Of a DNA stretch of 64,000 nucleotides, positions 26,690 to 35,606 are shown piece by piece. Source of the DNA: SZUA-254 sp964596065 (GTDB taxonomy: Bacteria; Bacteroidota; Ignavibacteria; UBA10030; SZUA-254); contig CAZQSM010000005.1 in assembly GCA_964596065.1 (NCBI GenBank), positions 4,142 to 68,141 on the forward strand, in the 5' to 3' direction. Below the pieces are notes generated by a model. That model ran no database searches. It had not been told where the DNA came from and saw only the letters and a list, made by a program, of their open reading frames with translations. Within the stretch, counting starts at the first letter, position 1. Each line of letters opens with the position of its first letter. The position numbers and the translations under genes were made by a program.

Positions 26690-27898
26690 TTATTCAGGGT
26701 CACCGCTCCGGAACTCCAGCAACGGCACCGCCGGGACCGCCGCGCCGGCGATCCCCCGGATCGAGCTGTGCATGTGGGTCGTATTCAGGATCACCTTCTC
26801 GATCTGTTTCTCCCGCCGCTTCCACGCGCCCTCGGCGGCTCGCTTTTCGGCCGCCAGGTCGGCCTGCATCTGCGTGAACCCCTCGACGATCGCCTCGATC
26901 TGCATCCGGAACTCGCTGCTCGTCAGGTAGTCGTAGAGCATCGTCATCTTGTCGCCCCGGTTTTCCTGCGCCACCATCGCGTTGCTGATCCCGATGACCG
27001 ACTCGCGCAGCACCGCGCTGAGCCCCTTGAATTCCTCGAAGCTGCAGATCCAGACGCCCTCCCTCTGCCCGAGGCGGTCCATCTCCTTCGGCATCGCCTC
27101 GGTGACGATGACGCCGATCGCGGCGCCCTTCGCCCGCATGTCGGCCTTGAACTTCTCGATCCAGGAGGGCTGGAACTCCTTGGTCCGCTTGCTCTCGTAA
27201 TAGATCGAGCCGCAATTCTGCCGCGTCCTCGTATTGACGACCTGGAGGCAGTCGGCACCGCGCGCGCCCTTCCTGATTTCGCCGATGGTGTCGAGGGGGA
27301 ACGACTCGCGCAGCCATTCCTCGATGGCGAGTTCCTGCACCTCCCCCTGCATCTGCATCGACCCCTGCTCCGCCTTCCGCTGCGCCTCCTGCAGCTGCTG
27401 CCGCATCTGTTCGATGAGGTTGTCCTTCTCGCTCAGCTTCAGCTGCACCCGGTCCTCCGCCGTCTTCCGGATCCTGGCCCGTTCGTCGGCGAGCTGGTCG
27501 CTCATTTTCTTCTGGAGTTCCGCTTCGATCGAATCCTTCAGCTCCGCCTTCTCGCGCCTGAGCCGCTCGACCTCCGTTTTCGTCCGGTGGAGATCCTTCA
27601 CCTGTTCCGACTTCCTGTCGAGCTCCTCCTGCATCGACTTCACGCGCGAGGACGATTCCTCCTCGACGGATTTCCTGATCCCCTCCTCGAGTTTCCGGCG
27701 CTCGGCGGCGATCCGCTGCGCCACGCCGCGTTCGATGTCGGCCTGCAGGCGTTTCTGCCCCTCCTCGAGGACCCTCGATCGGGATTCGAATTCCTTTTTC
27801 AGGCCCTCCTCGACCTGCCGGTAGAGGAGCTCGCTGACGTCGATCCTGGCCCCGCATTCCGGGCAGTCGATGGCGCGTTGTGGGGTGGGCGTGGTCAT
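26690..27898 (-). CDS. DUF2130 coiled-coil protein with N-terminal zinc motif and PD-(D/E)XK-like core
   Basis: 402 residues from ATG 27898, chosen because GAAAGGA sits 6 nt upstream; ATG 27904 is an alternative. Residues 11-18 contain CPECGARI, half of a zinc-binding site. Residues 25-190 are a long, highly charged coiled coil. The DUF2130 core (190-330) shows Asp216 (GADCLQV) and Glu235-Ser-Lys237 (YYESKRTK) in the spacing of a PD-(D/E)XK nuclease, followed by a helix and VIVTEAMP. A second coiled coil lies at 330-370. Family function is not known; a DNA-associated nuclease is inferred from the motif. Confidence 0.87.
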   Translation of the reverse strand: MTTPTPQRAIDCPECGARIDVSELLYRQVEEGLKKEFESRSRVLEEGQKRLQADIERGVAQRIAAERRKLEEGIRKSVEEESSSRVKSMQEELDRKSEQVKDLHRTKTEVERLRREKAELKDSIEAELQKKMSDQLADERARIRKTAEDRVQLKLSEKDNLIEQMRQQLQEAQRKAEQGSMQMQGEVQELAIEEWLRESFPLDTIGEIRKGARGADCLQVVNTRTRQNCGSIYYESKRTKEFQPSWIEKFKADMRAKGAAIGVIVTEAMPKEMDRLGQREGVWICSFEEFKGLSAVLRESVIGISNAMVAQENRGDKMTMLYDYLTSSEFRMQIEAIVEGFTQMQADLAAEKRAAEGAWKRREKQIEKVILNTTHMHSSIRGIAGAAVPAVPLLEFRSGDPE

Positions 27899-27932
27899 TG
27901 ACATCCTTTCATCATGGGAAGACCGGGAGGGA

Positions 27933-27961
27933 AAGGTAGTCCCGGCGGGGGAGAAAAACAA
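27933..27961 (-). promoter_or_regulatory. Promoter for the DUF2130 gene
   Basis: TTGTTT-N17-TACCTT on the minus strand, 35 nt from ATG 27898. It is divergent from, and 21 nt away from, the lepA promoter. Confidence 0.5.
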
Positions 27962-27982
27962 GGCGCCGGGGAAGCCCCATCA

Positions 27983-28011
27983 TTGAACATCGACCGGATT
28001 TTTAATATATT
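27983..28011 (+). promoter_or_regulatory. Promoter for lepA-lepB-lepB-hemW
   Basis: TTGAAC-N17-TATATT, with a leader of about 80 nt to ATG 28098. Confidence 0.65.
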
Positions 28012-28097
28012 GTTGCCCTCTCCCGCTCGTAGCACGGCGGGATTATTGTTATATATAGAGTCTGCCGCCGGACCACCCGGCGAATATCCCGGCATCC

Positions 28098-29894
28098 ATG
28101 GAAAATATCAGGAATTTCTGCATCATCGCCCACATCGACCACGGAAAGTCGACGATCGCCGACCGGCTCCTGGAGCACACCGGCACCGTCACCGTCCGCG
28201 AGATGAAGACGAACCAGGTCCTCGACGACATGGAGCTGGAGCAGGAACGCGGCATCACCATCAAGCTCCACGCGATCCGGATGGAGTACAAGGCCAGATC
28301 GGGAAAACAGTTCACGCTGAACCTGATCGACACTCCCGGCCACGTCGATTTTTCGTATGAAGTCTCACGCTCGCTCGCCGCGTGCGAGGGGGCGCTCCTG
28401 GTGGTGGACGCGTCGCAGGGGGTGGAGGCGCAGACCATCAGCAACCTCTACCTCGCCATCGACGCGGGGCTCGAAATCATCCCGGTGATCAACAAGGTCG
28501 ACCTCCCGAGCGCGATGGTCGACCAGGTCAGCCACCAGATCATGGACCTCATCGGGTGCGCGAGGGAGGAGATCATCCTCTCGAGCGCGAAGATGAAGGT
28601 CGGGGTGGAGGAGATCCTCGAGGCGGTCGTCGCGAAGATCCCGCCCCCGAAGGGGGCCGTCGACGGCCCGATGCGGGCGCTGATCTTCGATTCGATCTTC
28701 GACGGCTACCGCGGCTCGGTGATCTACGTCAGGGTGATGGAAGGGACGGTGAAGGAGCGCGACCGGATCCATTTCTTCGCGACGCAGAAAACGTTCGAGG
28801 CGGAGGAGGTGGGCGTGCTCTCGATGAAGCGCGTGCGCACCGGCGTCCTCTCGGCGGGCGACGTCGGGTACATCATCCCCGGCGCGAAGGACGTGCACGA
28901 CACGAAAGTCGGGGACACCATCACGTCGGCCGACAACCCCGCGCCCGGGCCCCTGCCCGGGTACAAGGAAGCCAAGCCGATGGTCTTCGCCGGGCTCTAC
29001 CCGGTGAACGCCGACAATTTCGCCGAGCTGCGCGACTCGCTCGAAAAACTCAGGATGAACGACGCGTCGCTGATCTTCGAGCCCGAGACCTCCGTGGCGC
29101 TCGGGTTCGGCTTCCGCTGCGGGTTCCTCGGGCTCCTCCACATGGAAATCATCCAGGAGCGCCTCGAGCGGGAATACCAGCAGGAGCTGATCACGACCGT
29201 CCCGAACGTGGAATACCGCATCACGAAACTCGACGGCGAAGTGGTCGAGGTCGACAACCCGAGCCTGATGCCGGCCGAGGGCGACATCGAACGCGTGGAC
29301 GAGCCGTACATCAGGGCGCAGATCATCGCCCCCTCCGAGTACATCGGCAACATCATGAAGCTCTGCACCGAGCGCCGCGGCGTGTACAAGAACACCAATT
29401 ACATCGACCCCACCAGGGCCGACCTGCAGTACGAGCTCCCGCTCTCGGAGATCATCTTCGATTTTTACGACAAGCTCAAATCCACCTCGCGCGGCTACGC
29501 CTCGCTCGACTACGATTTCCTCGAGTACCGCGAATCGGCGCTGGTAAAGCTCGACATCCTGCTCAACGGAGACCCGGTGGACGCGCTCTCGACCATCGTG
29601 CACCGGGACAAGGCGTACGAGTGGGGGAAGAAGCTCTGCGCGAAGCTGCGGAAGCTGATCCCCAGGCAGATGTTCGAGGTCGTGATCCAGGCGGCGATCG
29701 GGAGCAAGGTGATCTCGCGCGATACCATTTCGGCGATGCGCAAGAACGTGATCGCGAAGTGCTACGGAGGCGACATCAGCCGGAAGCGGAAGCTCCTCGA
29801 GAAACAAAAGGAGGGGAAGAAGCGTATGAAGCAGGTGGGAAGGGTGGAGATACCGCAGGAAGCGTTCCTCGCCGTGCTGGCGATGGAAGACTAA
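28098..29894 (+). CDS. lepA: Elongation factor 4 (back-translocating GTPase LepA)
   Basis: 598 residues, full length. The G motifs are present: G1 AHIDHGKST (11-19), G2 ERGIT, G3 DTPGHVD and G4 NKVD. The EF4-specific C-terminal region (SRKRKLLEKQKEGKKRMK) distinguishes it from EF-G. It acts on ribosomes at translocation and initiation, particularly under ionic stress. As in many bacteria, it is followed at once (17 nt) by a signal peptidase gene, the lepA-lepB arrangement. Confidence 0.98.
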   Translation: MENIRNFCIIAHIDHGKSTIADRLLEHTGTVTVREMKTNQVLDDMELEQERGITIKLHAIRMEYKARSGKQFTLNLIDTPGHVDFSYEVSRSLAACEGALLVVDASQGVEAQTISNLYLAIDAGLEIIPVINKVDLPSAMVDQVSHQIMDLIGCAREEIILSSAKMKVGVEEILEAVVAKIPPPKGAVDGPMRALIFDSIFDGYRGSVIYVRVMEGTVKERDRIHFFATQKTFEAEEVGVLSMKRVRTGVLSAGDVGYIIPGAKDVHDTKVGDTITSADNPAPGPLPGYKEAKPMVFAGLYPVNADNFAELRDSLEKLRMNDASLIFEPETSVALGFGFRCGFLGLLHMEIIQERLEREYQQELITTVPNVEYRITKLDGEVVEVDNPSLMPAEGDIERVDEPYIRAQIIAPSEYIGNIMKLCTERRGVYKNTNYIDPTRADLQYELPLSEIIFDFYDKLKSTSRGYASLDYDFLEYRESALVKLDILLNGDPVDALSTIVHRDKAYEWGKKLCAKLRKLIPRQMFEVVIQAAIGSKVISRDTISAMRKNVIAKCYGGDISRKRKLLEKQKEGKKRMKQVGRVEIPQEAFLAVLAMED

Positions 29895-29911
29895 CCAGGG
29901 AAGGGACAAGG

Positions 29912-30814
29912 ATGAAAACCCCCGAACGGCAACAGCAACAGGCGTCACCGCAGGGCGACGCGCAGTCGAAGGTCCGCGCATTCCTCCGCGAGATGGGGAT
30001 CGTCGTCGGCGCGTTCCTGGTGCTCAACAGTTTCGTGCTCGCCTCCTTCGAGGTCCCGACCGGCTCGATGGAAAACGAGATCATGACCGGGGACTTCCTC
30101 CTCGTGAACAAGTTCGTCTTCGGCGGGACCACCCCGAGGACCATCCCCTTCACGAACGTCCGGCTGCCGGCGTTCAAGCTGCCCGCCTTCTGGGAGCCGG
30201 AGCGGGGCGACGTCATCGTCTTCATTTTCCCGGGCATGCGGGAGGAGGCCCAGGCGAGGGAGTTCGCCTATTACCTCAAGCGCGCGATCGCCGTGGCGGG
30301 CGACACGCTCGAGATCAGGAACCGGATCGTCTCGGTCAACGGGACGCCGATGGTGAACCCGAGGAACATCAAGTACAATTACTCCTCGATCCGTCCACCC
30401 GAGTGGCACGACCCCCGGATCTTTCCGACCGGGGCCCCCTGGAATGAGGACAACTACGGCCCGATCAGGATACCGAAGAAGGGGGACGTCATCGCCCTCG
30501 ACGGGGGGAATTTTCCCCAGTGGGAGGTGTTCATCGAGCGGGAGGGGCACCAGGCCGACCGCGTCGACGGCGAGGTCTACGTCGACGGGGCGAAGGCCGC
30601 GTCGTACACGGTGGAACGCGACTATCTCTTCGGGATGGGCGACAACCGCGACAACAGCCTCGACAGCCGGTTCTGGGGTTTCATCCCGAAGGATGACGTG
30701 ATCGGGACCCCGCTGATCGTCTACTGGTCGTGGAACCCCGACATCCCGCTCTCCGATATTTCGGCGAAGCTCTCCTCGACGCGGTTCGGCCGCTTCGGGT
30801 CGCTGGTGAGGTAG
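29912..30814 (+). CDS. lepB: Signal peptidase I (first paralogue)
   Basis: 300 residues from ATG 29912. It cleaves signal peptides at the outer face of the inner membrane. One N-terminal membrane anchor (28-48) is followed by catalytic Ser52 in PTGSMENEI and Lys123 in YYLKRAIAVAGD; the GDNRDNSLDSRFWG box is complete. An insertion of about 45 residues (150-195) separates the conserved boxes, as is usual in Bacteroidota. The frame is open far upstream in lepA's shadow; AAGGGA precedes the chosen start. A second paralogue follows 16 nt later. Confidence 0.95.
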   Translation: MKTPERQQQQASPQGDAQSKVRAFLREMGIVVGAFLVLNSFVLASFEVPTGSMENEIMTGDFLLVNKFVFGGTTPRTIPFTNVRLPAFKLPAFWEPERGDVIVFIFPGMREEAQAREFAYYLKRAIAVAGDTLEIRNRIVSVNGTPMVNPRNIKYNYSSIRPPEWHDPRIFPTGAPWNEDNYGPIRIPKKGDVIALDGGNFPQWEVFIEREGHQADRVDGEVYVDGAKAASYTVERDYLFGMGDNRDNSLDSRFWGFIPKDDVIGTPLIVYWSWNPDIPLSDISAKLSSTRFGRFGSLVR

Positions 30815-30830
30815 GCCGCCCGGCACGGCC

Positions 30831-31568
30831 ATGACCACGTCGACGGGTCCGTTCCGGTATTTCAGGATCCTCCTCGTCGCCGCCCTGCTCGGCCTCACGC
30901 TCAAACTCTTCGTGCTCGACGCCGTCGTGGTCCCGGGCCGCTCGATGTCGGAGACGATCCTCCCGGGCGACGCCCTCCTGCTCGATAAAACCGGTTACTC
31001 GCCCCCGGCGCTGGCATTCCGGACGCCATCCCGGGGTGAGATCGTCGCGTTCACGCTCCCGGAAGGGCGCGAGGGGACCGGCGGCGCGGACGCGGGCCGC
31101 CCTCCCGGGGCCCTGATCCTGAAGCGATGCGTGGCGGCGCCGGGGGATCTGATCGGATTCAGCGCGGGCACGATCACCGTGAACGGGTCCGCCGCCGTGA
31201 CGGGCGTGGCCGACGGCGGCCCGTTCCTCCGGGAGGGCGACGTCCGGCGCGTCCCCCGCCGCGGGGACGCGATCCCGCTCGACTCGGCCCGCTGCGCGCT
31301 CTGGAGGGATTTCATCGAAGCGGAAGGCCACGCGCTCTCGTACTCGCCCGGCGGAGGAATGGCCCTCAACGGGGCGCCTTCGGACACTTTTTACGTCACA
31401 GACGATTATTTCTTCGCCATGGGAGACAACCACGCGGTGAGCCTCGATTCCAGGACCTGGGGATTCATCCCCGCCGATCGCGTCGTCGGCAAGGCCGTGA
31501 TGATCTACTGGTCGCGCGACGACACAGGCGGCGTACGGTGGAACCGGATCCTCACCCTCCCCGAATGA
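30831..31568 (+). CDS. Signal peptidase I (second paralogue)
   Basis: 245 residues. It has the same fold and catalytic dyad as the upstream gene: Ser38 in PGRSMSETI and Lys98 in LILKRCVAAPGD, with the C-terminal box GDNHAVSLDSRTWG, where the usual GDNRxxSxDSR is changed to His-Ala at two places. It is shorter and diverged from its neighbour, so it may serve a different set of precursors, for example surface-protein or lipoprotein-like substrates. The stop overlaps the hemW start (ATGA). Confidence 0.92.
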   Translation: MTTSTGPFRYFRILLVAALLGLTLKLFVLDAVVVPGRSMSETILPGDALLLDKTGYSPPALAFRTPSRGEIVAFTLPEGREGTGGADAGRPPGALILKRCVAAPGDLIGFSAGTITVNGSAAVTGVADGGPFLREGDVRRVPRRGDAIPLDSARCALWRDFIEAEGHALSYSPGGGMALNGAPSDTFYVTDDYFFAMGDNHAVSLDSRTWGFIPADRVVGKAVMIYWSRDDTGGVRWNRILTLPE

Positions 31569-32731
31569 CGATGCCCGGCCTCTACCTCCATATCCCCTAC
31601 TGCGACCACAAGTGCCTCTACTGCGACTTCTATTCGATCGAATCGCTTTCGACGATGGACGAATTCCTCCCGGCGCTGCGCCGTGAAATCGCGATCGTGG
31701 GCTCGGCGCTCGGAACGGCCGCCGACCCGCCCTCTACCACCCGGTTCGACTCGATCTTCTTCGGCGGGGGGACGCCCTCGCTCCTCGACCCGGCGGTCGT
31801 CGCCGGGCTGATCGGAACGCTCCGAGGGAATTTTTCGGTGGCGGACGACGCCGAAATCACGCTCGAGACCAACCCGGGCACGGTCGACCGGGCGAAGCTC
31901 CGCGGGATGCTCGGGGCGGGGGTGAACCGGCTGAGCATCGGGATCCAGTCGTTCCACGCCGACGAGCTGAAGTTCCTTACGCGCATCCACGACGCCGAAA
32001 CCGCCCGCCGCTGCGTGCGCGACGCGTTCGACGCGGGCTTCACCAACGTGAACGTCGATCTGATCTTCGCCCTTCCCGGGCAGACGACGGAAAAATGGGA
32101 CTGGACCATCGCCGAAGCGGCGGCGCTCCGGCCCCAGCACATCTCGGCCTACTGTCTCATCTACGAGGAGGGGACCCCGCTCATCCGGCTGCTCCGCTCG
32201 AAGCAGATCACGCCGGTACCGGGCGACGACGAGGCCGGTCTCTACGAATTCACGATGCGGCGGCTGGCCGACGCGGGTTATGAACAGTATGAGATCTCGA
32301 ATTACGCGCGACCGGGCTTCCGCTGCCGCCACAATTTGACCTACTGGGAACACCGGGAGTATCTCAGTTTCGGGCCGTCGGCGCATTCCTTCCGCTCGCC
32401 GCGGCGCTGGTGGAACGTGGCAAACATCAGCGCATACCTGGCGAGGCTCGCGAAGGGCGAGCTCCCCGTCGCGGGGGAGGAACTCCTGAGCGACCGGGAG
32501 TTGTTCGAGGAAAGGGTGATGCTCGGGATGAGGATGGGAAGGCTCGACCTCGAGGGGATACGCCGGGAGACGGGAAACGACATCCTCGGGGCCTCCGGGG
32601 CGTTCATCGGGGAGCTCGCGGCCCGGCGTCTCGCGACGGTGGATTCGGGGGCGCTCCGGCTCACGCGGGCCGGATTCATGGTCTGCGACGAGGTCAGCGC
32701 GCGCCTCATCGCCGACGCTCATCCGGGTTGA
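31565..32731 (+). CDS. hemW: HemW-like radical SAM protein
   Basis: 388 residues from ATG 31565 (ATG 31571 is possible). The radical SAM cluster motif CDHKCLYC provides Cys13, Cys17 and Cys20. FFGGGTPSLL, ETNPGTV, NRLSIGIQSF and NVDLIFALPGQT are typical of the HemN/HemW family. The cysteine just after the cluster in true coproporphyrinogen dehydrogenase HemN (CxxxCxxCxC) is replaced by Asp21-Phe, so HemW, a heme chaperone, is more likely than HemN. It is coupled to the signal peptidase gene by a 4-nt overlap. Confidence 0.92.
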   Translation: MTMPGLYLHIPYCDHKCLYCDFYSIESLSTMDEFLPALRREIAIVGSALGTAADPPSTTRFDSIFFGGGTPSLLDPAVVAGLIGTLRGNFSVADDAEITLETNPGTVDRAKLRGMLGAGVNRLSIGIQSFHADELKFLTRIHDAETARRCVRDAFDAGFTNVNVDLIFALPGQTTEKWDWTIAEAAALRPQHISAYCLIYEEGTPLIRLLRSKQITPVPGDDEAGLYEFTMRRLADAGYEQYEISNYARPGFRCRHNLTYWEHREYLSFGPSAHSFRSPRRWWNVANISAYLARLAKGELPVAGEELLSDRELFEERVMLGMRMGRLDLEGIRRETGNDILGASGAFIGELAARRLATVDSGALRLTRAGFMVCDEVSARLIADAHPG

Positions 32732-32736
32732 ATACC

Positions 32737-32765
32737 TTGGATTTGGCATCCAATTCTTCTATATT
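32737..32765 (+). promoter_or_regulatory. Promoter for the DUF2723-glycosyltransferase operon
   Basis: TTGGAT-N17-TATATT, 30 nt upstream of ATG 32796. Confidence 0.62.
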
Positions 32766-32795
32766 TATTCCTCATTTCAGGCGGAAAAGGGAAAC

Positions 32796-35585
32796 ATGAC
32801 CGAAAAGATGATCAACAGGCTGACGGCCGCGGGTGTTTTCATCGTGACCCTCGCCGTCTATCTCAGGACCCTCTCGGTCACCGTCGTCTTCTGGGACGTC
32901 GGGGAATTTCTCGCCGCGGCGAAACTCCTCCAGGTGCCCCATCCCCCCGGCGCCCCGCTCTTCCTCCTGGTCGGGAAGGTCGTGTCGATGGTCCCCTTCT
33001 ACGACGATTTCGCGGCCCGCATCCACGCGATCTCCGCGGTCGCCGGCGCCCTCAGCAGCATGTTCCTCTACCTCGTCGCGGTGAAGCTGATCGCCAGGAT
33101 GCGCGGCGGGATCAGCGGGACGTTCGACCGCTTCATGGTCTACGGATCGGCGGCCCTCGGCGCGTTCGCGATGAGTTTCAGCACGTCCACCTGGGACAAT
33201 TCGATCGAGGCGGAGGTCTACAGCCTCGGGATGTTCTTCGTCGCCATCATCATCTGGCTCGCCATGCGCTGGTGGGAACGGGCGGACGAGCCGCGGAGCG
33301 AGCGCTACCTCGTGATGATCGCCTACCTGACCGGTCTCTCGGTCGGCGTCCACCTCCTCGGGGTCCTCGCGCTCTTCTCGGTGCTGATGCTCTATTACTT
33401 CCGCAACTTTGAGGTTTCCCGCCAGAGCGCGGTCCGATTCGGCGCGGTGGCGCTGGGGATCTTTTTCCTCGTCTATCCCGGCGTCGTGCAGATCCTTCCG
33501 TCGATGCTCGACGGAGACGCGAAGCTCCCCGTCCTCGGCAACATCGAGAGCGGCCTGCTGCCGCTCGTCCCGATCGCGATGATCGCGGCGGCGTCATGGT
33601 TCGCGTGGAAATCGGTCGGGCGCAGGCAGAGGACGCTCCACATCGCCTGCCTCTCGTTCCTGCTGATCGTCCTCGGGTACACCACCTACACCGTCGTGCT
33701 GATCCGGGCCAACGTCCCGAACCTCCCGATGAACGAAAACCGGCCGGTCGACATGGCCGGGCTCACGGCGTACCTCGGGCGCGAGCAGTACGGCGACACG
33801 CCGCTGCTCAAGGGCGAGAGCTGGGACAACGCCCGGCAGGAGTACCGCGAAAAACTCTTCCCGCGCCGCTACTCCCGAGAAGGGATGCACGAGGCGACGA
33901 GGCGCGACTACACGAGCGACAACGATTTCATGTGGCGGTGGCAGATCAACCACATGTTCACCCGCTACATGCTCTGGAATTTCGTCGGGCAGGAGGGGAG
34001 TTTCCAGGACGCCGGTGTCGACTGGTCCCGGACCTACGGCATCCCCCTCTTCCTCGGCCTGTTCGGCCTCTACTACCATTTCAGGAAGGACTGGAAGCTC
34101 GCGTTCACGTTTTTCGTGATGTTCCTGATCATGGGGGTGGTGCTGGCGCTGTACCAGAACCAGCAGGAACCCCAGCCGAGGGAGAGGGACTATTTCTACG
34201 GCGGGGCCTACTACGTCTTCGCGCTCTGGATCGGCCTGGGCGTCCTCGGGATCATCGAGATGATCCGGGAAGCGTTGAAGGAATCCCCGGCCTCGCGCAT
34301 CGCCTCGGGCGGCATGCTCGCCGTCATGGCGCTCGCCGTCCCGGTGAACCTCGTCCGCATCAACTGGTTCGAACACGACCGGAGCCAGAACCACGTCGCG
34401 TGGGACTACTCCTACAACCTGCTCCAGTCGTGCAAGAAGGACGCCATCCTCTTCACGAACGGCGACAACGACACCTTCCCCGTCTGGTACCTCCAGGACG
34501 TGGAGGGGGTCCGGAGGGACGTCAGGGTCGTCAACCTGAGCCTCGTCAACACCGACTGGTACATCCACGAGATGAAGAACGGCGAACCGCACGGGGCGAA
34601 GAAGGTACCGATCTCGCTCACGAACGAACAGATCGCCGGCATCATGCCGATGCAGTGGAAACCGAGGCAGATCGACCTCCCGGTGCCGCCGGAGGTGACC
34701 TCGCGCTTCCTCGCCGAAACGTACGCGCAGATGCCGGTGCCCGTCCGGCTCGACTCCACGATCCTCAAGGAGGGGCGGATCCGGTACACCCTGAACGGCA
34801 TCGACTTCCGGAGCGACCTCAAAGTGCTGCGCGTCCAGGACATCATGGTCCGCGACATCATCACCACGAACCGGTGGGAGCGGCCGATCTTCTTCGCCGT
34901 CACCTGCTCCCCCGACTCGAAGATCGGTCTGGACAACTACCTCTGGATGACCGGCCAGGCCTACGAGCTGAAGCCGATCCGGAACGACGCCTCCGGGATG
35001 AACATCGACATCAGGACGATGTCGGAAAACGTCCTGGCGAAGGACGTGGTCCCCTCGACGGAGCCGCAGAACGGGTTCCTCTACCGGGGCCTGAACAACC
35101 CGGACGTCTTCTACAACGAGAACCACCAGCGGATGGCGCTCAACTACCGGGCCGGTTTCATGCAGCTCGCCGACCACGCCGCGCGCACCGAGAACGACAA
35201 GGCGAAGGCGCGCTCGATCATGGCGCAGATGGACGAGACGCTGCCGATCGACGTCATCCCGGTGCTCGACTGGCGCTACATGGTCTACATGATGCGGCTG
35301 CACGAGAGCATCGACGACACCGCCAAGGTCAGCTTCTACGCCGCGCGCGTGGAGGAGAAGTGCGGGGAGATCCTCGCGCTCAACCCGACCGACGGCCGGG
35401 CGAAATCGGAGGCGTACCAGCTGCTGCTCGAGATCTACGACGCCCAGAAACGGTACGCGCCGGCGCTCGAACTTCTCCAGACGCTCCTGAAGGAGTACCC
35501 GGACGACCCTGAAATCAACCGCCGGATCAACGCCTACCGTGAACTCCTGAACTCCGCGGGGAGGGACACCAACAAACCGGGCTGA
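32796..35585 (+). CDS. DUF2723 membrane protein, O-mannosyltransferase-like (TMEM260 type), with C-terminal TPRs
   Basis: 929 residues. At the N-terminus, after TM1, is the DUF2723 signature VFWDVGEFLAAAKLLQVPHPPGAPLF. About 12 membrane segments extend to residue 535. A soluble domain (540-820) follows, then a TPR-like end (about 855-920). The family is a GT-C-type integral membrane transferase; the animal homologue TMEM260 O-mannosylates extracellular domains. In Bacteroidota a similar role in modifying exported proteins is inferred, not shown. It heads an operon with two GT4 enzymes. Start at ATG 32796 with only weak SD sequence. Confidence 0.9.
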   Translation: MTEKMINRLTAAGVFIVTLAVYLRTLSVTVVFWDVGEFLAAAKLLQVPHPPGAPLFLLVGKVVSMVPFYDDFAARIHAISAVAGALSSMFLYLVAVKLIARMRGGISGTFDRFMVYGSAALGAFAMSFSTSTWDNSIEAEVYSLGMFFVAIIIWLAMRWWERADEPRSERYLVMIAYLTGLSVGVHLLGVLALFSVLMLYYFRNFEVSRQSAVRFGAVALGIFFLVYPGVVQILPSMLDGDAKLPVLGNIESGLLPLVPIAMIAAASWFAWKSVGRRQRTLHIACLSFLLIVLGYTTYTVVLIRANVPNLPMNENRPVDMAGLTAYLGREQYGDTPLLKGESWDNARQEYREKLFPRRYSREGMHEATRRDYTSDNDFMWRWQINHMFTRYMLWNFVGQEGSFQDAGVDWSRTYGIPLFLGLFGLYYHFRKDWKLAFTFFVMFLIMGVVLALYQNQQEPQPRERDYFYGGAYYVFALWIGLGVLGIIEMIREALKESPASRIASGGMLAVMALAVPVNLVRINWFEHDRSQNHVAWDYSYNLLQSCKKDAILFTNGDNDTFPVWYLQDVEGVRRDVRVVNLSLVNTDWYIHEMKNGEPHGAKKVPISLTNEQIAGIMPMQWKPRQIDLPVPPEVTSRFLAETYAQMPVPVRLDSTILKEGRIRYTLNGIDFRSDLKVLRVQDIMVRDIITTNRWERPIFFAVTCSPDSKIGLDNYLWMTGQAYELKPIRNDASGMNIDIRTMSENVLAKDVVPSTEPQNGFLYRGLNNPDVFYNENHQRMALNYRAGFMQLADHAARTENDKAKARSIMAQMDETLPIDVIPVLDWRYMVYMMRLHESIDDTAKVSFYAARVEEKCGEILALNPTDGRAKSEAYQLLLEIYDAQKRYAPALELLQTLLKEYPDDPEINRRINAYRELLNSAGRDTNKPG

Positions 35586-35606
35586 CCCTGACCATCCTGC
35601 ACGCCG

